Positions 58,940 through 64,000 of a DNA stretch of 64,000 bases are shown here, piece by piece; positions within the stretch are counted from its first letter, which is position 1, and each line of letters starts with the position of its first letter. Source of the DNA: Stereocaulon alpinum (taxonomy: Eukaryota; Ascomycota; Lecanoromycetes; Lecanorales; Stereocaulaceae). The stretch covers positions 186,001-250,000 of the forward strand of contig JAEUBA010000037.1 of NCBI GenBank assembly GCA_018257865.1, written 5' to 3'. Below the pieces are notes generated by a model. That model worked only from the letters and a program-made list of their open reading frames with translations, searched no databases and was not told the origin of the DNA. Made by a program: the position numbers and the translations under genes.

Positions 58940-60844
58940 ATGACAGCACAAAGGCCCACATCTTCCTTGCCGGCGAGGAAGCCCAAAGCCACAGCCCCGA
59001 AGTCCAGGCCTGCAGCGAACCCGTTTCGAAGCGCCGAATTTGTGGAAGACTCAGACGTTTCTGAGGGAGCAGAGACCGAAGCGTTGAAGAAGAAGAAAGA
59101 GTCAAAAATCACTACATCAGCACCAGTAACGTCGAAGCCTGTACCACCAAGAGCGAGAACCTCCACTTCCAAGCCTTCAGAGAGACGCACGTCCCCCAGC
59201 CAAAAATCCTCGAAAGACAGTTCCAGTGGAAGTTCAGATGATAGCGGGAGCGAGGCGAGCTCGTCATCTCAAGAAGGGAGCCTATCATCTACAAGGCCCG
59301 AGCGGAGTGCTGCTCGATCAGTTCAACCTAAACCTTCACATGAACCATCCGTCGAAAAGGCGCAATTGAGCAAGTCGAAGACTAATATGACAAATTTGAC
59401 GAAAGAAATCTCAAGCCAAAGTGAGAGCGAAGGAGACAGCGAGAGCAGTCAAAGTGGCAGCGAAAGCGAGTCTGGGAGTAGTGACCAGACCTCTCTACAT
59501 AGTCCAAGAAAGAGAAGCCCAATACGAAAGCCTACCTCCAAACAGTTCGCTGTCCCCTATGAACCGCCATTCGGGTTTGAAGCCTCGTCTATTGCTATAC
59601 ATCCATCATCTAAAGCTGCAGAGCTATTCTCGCCTACTAATTTGGTAGGGAAAGAGATATGGCATATCACGGCTCCAGCTTCCGTACCTATCGGTTCGAT
59701 CAAAGAAGTTCCGATACAGAATATACAATCCAGAACATCTATCATGTCCTACAAAGGCGCAGATTTTGGCTTAGTACCAGAAATGGGTGCTGAAGCTGCC
59801 AGCAGTCGGGCCTTGCTACTTTCATCTACTCAGACAAGTGACTATAGAATATCTGCATCTAAGATCACCAACACATTGCATTTACAACAGATCATGAACC
59901 TTCCAATTCACACTATTTCCTCTGCCAAATCCTCACACCAAACAGGATCAGCGCCTGAGCCCTTAAGAGAGGCACCTCGTCAGCAACCGGAAGGCTTGAG
60001 AATGCGATACCATCCATTCGGAGCGTCCGATGATTCTGACTCTGAGGTGTTACCTGAGAATGCAGTGGAAGCACCGCAGTTCCGCGTTCCAAACCCTGCC
60101 GAGACCTCTCCAGCTAAGAAGAGGAAGCGAGCTGAGAAGGATACCGCTATAGAAGTCATGGACGCCTCACCTACTGAAATGAAGACAAAAAAGCGGAAGA
60201 CTCAAGGTGAAGCCGCCGGCAATGGTGCAGACACTGCTATTGACGTAGACGCCACCGACAATCAAGAGTTACCGGAAAATGCGCCGAAAGACAAGGCTCA
60301 CAGCTTGACAAATGGCACCACCTCACACGCCCCTAGCAGAAACGGTATACTACCACAGCAAACGGAGGAGGCCCAACATGAGAAGAAAAAGAAGAAGAAG
60401 CACAAACCCCTCGAACAACCTCTAGCACCCATCTCAGCCCTCCCCTCCGCAATAGCAAAAGAAGCCGAAACAATCGTGCCAGAAGAAGTGGTGGACGGTG
60501 CCTCAGCAATCGACATAACCCACTCAGAAGTTAAGAAAGCGAGGCGCAGAGAAGAGAGACGGAAACGGAAGGAGGCTGAGCAGGAATCTCAGGGCGAGCC
60601 AACTGGAAAGCAGAACGGTGTTGTGACGGATGTGAAGTATCGTAGGAGTGAGTCGAGAGAAGAGGAGGCTCAGATGGTTACCCCTAAGCAGAGCTCGCCG
60701 CAGAGAATGCAGGGTGTAGTGAATGGCGGATCAGGTTCGGTTCAAGTGTCTAGTCAGACGTCCCAAAGACAGGAGACGAAGGAGGAGAGAGCGAAGAGGA
60801 AGGAGGAGAAGAGGAGGAAGAAGATGCGGATGGGTAGTGCTTGA
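58940..60844 (+). CDS. RPA34: RNA polymerase I subunit Rpa34 (A34.5-like)
   Basis: Single exon, 634 residues. The N-terminal 190 residues are Ser/Lys-rich. The conserved A34 core follows: FAVPYEPPFGFEASSIAIHP, then NLVGKEIWHITAPASVPIGS and SYKGADFGLVPE, and YRISASKITNTLHLQQI, matching the part that dimerises with Rpa49 in a TFIIF-like triple barrel on Pol I. The C-terminal 250 residues are disordered, with lysine clusters (EKKKKKKHKP, KRKEEKRRKKMRMG) that fit nucleolar targeting. It promotes Pol I elongation and rRNA synthesis. At 634 residues it is much longer than the yeast protein (233), but filamentous fungi often have such extensions. Confidence 0.88.
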   Translation: MTAQRPTSSLPARKPKATAPKSRPAANPFRSAEFVEDSDVSEGAETEALKKKKESKITTSAPVTSKPVPPRARTSTSKPSERRTSPSQKSSKDSSSGSSDDSGSEASSSSQEGSLSSTRPERSAARSVQPKPSHEPSVEKAQLSKSKTNMTNLTKEISSQSESEGDSESSQSGSESESGSSDQTSLHSPRKRSPIRKPTSKQFAVPYEPPFGFEASSIAIHPSSKAAELFSPTNLVGKEIWHITAPASVPIGSIKEVPIQNIQSRTSIMSYKGADFGLVPEMGAEAASSRALLLSSTQTSDYRISASKITNTLHLQQIMNLPIHTISSAKSSHQTGSAPEPLREAPRQQPEGLRMRYHPFGASDDSDSEVLPENAVEAPQFRVPNPAETSPAKKRKRAEKDTAIEVMDASPTEMKTKKRKTQGEAAGNGADTAIDVDATDNQELPENAPKDKAHSLTNGTTSHAPSRNGILPQQTEEAQHEKKKKKKHKPLEQPLAPISALPSAIAKEAETIVPEEVVDGASAIDITHSEVKKARRREERRKRKEAEQESQGEPTGKQNGVVTDVKYRRSESREEEAQMVTPKQSSPQRMQGVVNGGSGSVQVSSQTSQRQETKEERAKRKEEKRRKKMRMGSA

Positions 60845-61140
60845 GCTTGGGAGATGCCATTTAGCACTGAAACGCTTTAGCTGGAACATATGCAAAGGGT
60901 GTTTGCCATAGACACTGAAGTTGCTTGGGAGTAGAACATCACGATCATGTAAGACGTGAAGCTTACAGGAAACCACCCTAAGAATGATGTCAATGCTTTG
61001 GCTCTATACTCTCTATCAAGCCCACGTCTAGCAACATCGTCCTACTCATAATGTCTATGTTCGTGTTCGTCCCTCATGCCTCATCTCTCATCTTGTCCTC
61101 ACCAACTTCGACCCATCTACATCCCTGTCAAGACTCGCAT
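60845..61140. other. Short intergenic region between convergent genes
   Basis: 296 bases of 3' flank for RPA34 and the mutase. Nothing recognised. Confidence 0.4.
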
Positions 61141-62762
61141 CTACTTCTTAACCAACAAACTAGTCCCACTCATCTCCTCCGGCTGTCCCAACCCCATAAC
61201 CTCAAGCAGCGTAGGCGCCACATCCCCCAACACCCCCTCCGTCTTCTTCAAGCTCCACCCCGCCGGCGCATTCGCCATAATAAACGGCACCTTATTAGTA
61301 GTATGGCTCGTCTTCGGTTTCCCCTCCTCATTCAACATTTCCTCCGCATTGCCATGATCGGCCGTCACGAAAAGCACATATCCTTCTTTCTTGCAGGTCT
61401 CGTAGACTTGGCCGATCGCGGCGTCGGTGGCTTCGCAGCCTTTGATGGCCGCTTCGTAGACGCCGGTGTGGCCTACCATGTCTGGTGGGGCGAAATTGTT
61501 CATGAGGAATTCGTGCTTGTGCTCTGAGATGCGCTTGCAGAGTTGGTCTGCTACGCCTGCGGCGCTCATTTTGGGGTCGAGGTCGTAGGTTGCTACTTTG
61601 GGGGAGGGGACGAGGTCTCGGTCTTCGCCGGGGAATTGCTTTTCGACGCCGCCGTTGAAGAAGAATGTTACGTGGGCGTATTTCTCTGTTTCGGCGACGT
61701 GGCATTGTTTGACGTCTTTCTTGCCGAGATATTCGGCGAGCACGTTGCCCATGTGTTGGGGTCGGAAGGCGATGGGGAAGGGGTAGTCGGTTTTGTATTG
61801 GGTCATTGTTGTTATGGAGATGTTCTTTGGGTACGGGAAGTCTGGTTTGGGGGAGCGGTCGATGTCTCCCATGAGCTGGGTCACTTCGCGGACGCGGTCT
61901 GAGCGGTAGTTGAAGAAGAAGAGGGTGTCATTGTCTTTCACTCGGGCTTCTTTGCCGCCTACTATAATAGGCTTGAGGAACTCGTCGTTCTCGCCTTTTT
62001 CGTATTTCTCCTTTATTGCGGCCACCGGGTCGGTTGATTCCATGCAGTCTTTGCCTTCACCTATACAGACTCCTTCCATTCCTATCTCAACACGGTCCCA
62101 TCGCTTGTCTCGGTCCATTATAAAGTAGCGGCCGACGACCGTCGCGGTCTGGCCGATGCCTAGCTCTTTATACTTGTCTTCTAATTCTTGCAGGTAGCGA
62201 GCACCAGACTTAGGATCTGTATCCCTGCCGTCGCCGAACATGTGAACATAGACCTTGGGGACGCCAATCTCTTTTGCAACCTGTAGTAGAGCGAAGAGGT
62301 GCTTGATGTGCGAGTGAACTCCTCCGTCGGAGACCAGTCCCAATAGATGTAACCGTCCATTGCCATCCTTCGCTCTTTTGAAGCAATCCGTAAGTGTCTT
62401 GACCTTGTTCAACTCGCCCTTCTTGATGGTCTGATCTATCCGGACAACATCTTGCCAGACTACTCTTCCAGCTCCAATGTTCAAATGCCCGACTTCACTA
62501 TTACCCATAAGGCCTTCTGGCAGTCCCACAGCTAGCGACGAAGCCTCGAGCTCGGTGTAGCCTTGTGTTGTCTTGGAGCCTTCTTTCGCGAATTCGTCCA
62601 TGACCGGAGTCTTTGCGGCGGCGATTGCGTCGCCATCTTTGGGTGATTTCTCGGTAGGAATGCCCCATCCATCGATGACAACTGATGAAACATCAGCAGC
62701 TATGGATTGATATCAACAGGGGCAATTGTACTTAGCACTGCCTTTTGATCAACTTTGACCAT
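61141..62762 (-). CDS. gpmI: Cofactor-independent phosphoglycerate mutase (iPGM)
   Basis: Two exons, 62762-62732 and 62681-61141, 523 residues. Exon 1 codes MVKVDQKAVL; the 50-nt intron (GTACAA to CATCAG) restores VLIVIDGWG, the metal-binding start of the alkaline-phosphatase-like domain. A 32-nt alternative (acceptor at CATAG) would be too short. The catalytic Ser72 lies in GLMGNSEVGH. Further marks are FGDGRDTDPKSGARY, YRSDRVREV, PDMVGHTGVYEA and VTADHGNAEEML, all expected iPGM metal and substrate motifs. It interconverts 3- and 2-phosphoglycerate in glycolysis with Mn2+. Filamentous ascomycetes use this form, unlike budding yeast. The C-terminus ends LLVKK. The promoter carries the adjacent repeat element. 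Confidence 0.96.
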
Positions 62763-62961
62763 TCTGGGATCTTGTAGCCTCGAGGCTACAAACTGATAGC
62801 GCGCACACGCAGACTAGGCTCCTAATATAGTAGAGAGGCTCTTTGAGCTCCTGATGTGTGAAATTTTACCCAGGCTTGAGCAGTGGTGTGGTCAATGGAT
62901 GTCGCCGAGAGGATAGAAATCTGACGTGGTGGGATGGGAGGGGCCTTTTCTCCGTCGGAGA
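62763..62961. promoter_or_regulatory. Promoter of the phosphoglycerate mutase gene
   Basis: About 200 bases before the repeat element. A perfect palindrome TTCTCCG-T-CGGAGAA at 62948-62962 lies at the element edge. Confidence 0.4.
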
Positions 62962-63606
62962 ATTTAGCAATTTCAAGACTCTTGCAAAAGCTTGGCGTTT
63001 TTCTCCCGGTATCTCCCCCCACTGCATTCTATATAGAAACTTTGATAAATATTTAAATATTAACCTATTATCGAATTTGAAGCTATAAAATATTATAATT
63101 AGGTAAATATAAAGTCCTAGCGATATATTATAGACTAATTCTTAGTATTATAGGTCTTCTACCGCCCCTCCTACGCCCCCCGTTCCTTTACGACGCCTCT
63201 CCCTATAGTATACCTTACCGCCCTATTAACTTAGCTACTAAATTAAAAGCTATAGTTCTCCTATATAGTTATTAGCGGCCTAATACTTTAAATAAGAGGT
63301 TATATTACTACTGCTCTCAGCAGCCTATTCCTCCTTAAATATAACCTTTATATTTTTTTAGCGGTAGGGGGTTTAGCGCTGGGGCTACTAGTTAGGGGGG
63401 TCGGCGACAGTAGGGGTAGAGGGTCTAGATTAAGTAGAAGGTATTATAATACTACTATATTCGTATTTAGGACGTTTTATAGCTTCAAATTCGATAATAA
63501 TAGGTTAATATTTTAATAATTATTAAAGTTTCTATATAGAATGCAGTGGGGGGAGATACCGGGAGAAAAACGCCAAGCTTTTGCAAGAGTCTTGAAATTG
63601 CTAAAT
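62962..63606. mobile_element. Inverted-repeat element with RIP-like interior (MITE-like)
   Basis: Two long inverted arms, 62962-63090 and 63475-63606, flank a central region of about 384 bases. The outer 80 bases of the arms (from ATTTAGCAATTTC to AGAAACTTT) are identical; the inner part then diverges slightly but keeps the ATCGAATTTGAAGC motif. The centre is very TA-rich and nearly lacks CA and TG dinucleotides, as expected after repeat-induced point mutation. No ORF or transposase trace is seen, so it is non-autonomous or a remnant. No clear target-site duplication is visible. It sits in the promoter region between the mutase and MED9 starts. Confidence 0.8.
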
Positions 63607-63760
63607 AGTCCGCTTTCGCGCCAAGGCTCTGAAGCTCCTAGAGAAACGCCTTGAGCTCCGCAACCTATACTGGTGACTGTAACTGTCAAGGCTTTCCCAC
63701 GTATTTTGACTACTTATTTTAATTGAGAGCTAGCGATTTAGACCCAGTTCGCACAGCAAG
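63607..63760 (+). promoter_or_regulatory. MED9 proximal promoter
   Basis: Only 154 bases lie between the repeat element and the MED9 start, so the element replaces or interrupts upstream sequence. No motif assigned. Confidence 0.4.
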
Positions 63761-64000
63761 ATGCCCATAGCAACAACCCCCAATCCTTCACAAACCGCAA
63801 AATCGCTCCCCCCACCCCAAACATTCGACATCCTCCCACCCCTCCACGCCCTCCTTTCCCGCCTCCTCCTCCCAAACAATGGCGCTGACATCTCCACACC
63901 CTCACCAGACACAATAACGCCCATCACGCCAAAAGACCTCGCAACGGCTGCATCGAGCATCACAGCTAAGATTCAAAAGGCAAGGGTCGCTGTGAGGGAA
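63761..64000 (+). CDS. MED9: Mediator subunit 9 (5' part, runs off window)
   Basis: The 240 visible bases encode 80 residues starting MPIATTPNPSQTAKSLPPPQ. The segment TFDILPPLHALLSRLL followed, after a Pro/Thr linker, by ITAKIQKARVAVRE matches fungal Med9: helix 1 with DILPPLH, then the basic second helix with KIQKAR. Med9 is in the Mediator middle module. The frame stays open at the window end, so length and C-terminus are unknown. Start is the first ATG of the frame. Family call rests on this short match. Confidence 0.75.
   Translation, partial: MPIATTPNPSQTAKSLPPPQTFDILPPLHALLSRLLLPNNGADISTPSPDTITPITPKDLATAASSITAKIQKARVAVRE

Noticed and set aside
62700..62731. 32-nt intron in the phosphoglycerate mutase gene
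   Set aside because: Too short for a fungal intron; the 50-nt alternative restores the family motif VIDGWG.

Overview
The window looks like nuclear DNA of a filamentous ascomycete (Pezizomycotina). Genes are dense, lie on both strands and are mostly split by 50-70 nt introns with fungal-type splice signals. The gene set includes an ApsB/Mto1-type microtubule-organising protein, an RNAi Argonaute and fungal versions of Grc3, Rna14, Sro7 and Rpa34. One inverted-repeat element has the TpA-rich interior expected of repeat-induced point mutation (RIP). Species cannot be fixed from the sequence. No operon-like biosynthetic cluster, CRISPR array, tRNA or rRNA was found.

Layout. 0-12.6 kb: 3' end of an Old Yellow Enzyme gene, a four-helix membrane protein, the 1500-residue CM1 protein, the Tsr4/PDCD2-like ribosome-biogenesis factor and eIF3 subunit k. 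12.7-16.4 kb: a decayed accessory block on the minus strand with one clear pseudogene and one likely broken ORF. 16.9-28 kb: Lst7 (folliculin N-domain), Grc3, a Ymc1-type mitochondrial carrier, mitochondrial ribosomal protein uS2m, Cog3 and a small three-exon orphan. 29-38.7 kb: a CaM-kinase-like kinase, an AMMECR1-domain protein and a ten-exon Argonaute with a complete DEDH slicer set and two possible N-termini. 40-50.3 kb: Rna14, Asf1, a small Cys/His protein and Sro7 (Lgl family). 50.6-62.8 kb: pyruvate decarboxylase, Tan1, an APH-fold protein without the catalytic aspartate, Fmp25-like RCC1 protein, Rpa34 and cofactor-independent phosphoglycerate mutase. 62.9-64 kb: a 0.65-kb inverted-repeat element, then the start of Med9.

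Most genes are housekeeping: ribosome and rRNA work (Tsr4, Grc3, Rpa34, eIF3k, uS2m, Tan1), traffic (Cog3, Sro7, Lst7), glycolysis and fermentation (iPGM, PDC), transcription and mRNA ends (Med9, Asf1, Rna14). Several pairs are divergent and share short promoters (GRC3/carrier, uS2m/COG3, SRO7/PDC, FMP25/RPA34). The unusual parts are the decayed block at 13-16 kb, the RIP-like element, the Argonaute 5' end, the APH-fold protein and several tiny coding exons. I did not find a convincing new multi-gene system; the best leads are listed as findings. Exon boundaries were derived by hand from splice consensus and reading-frame continuity.
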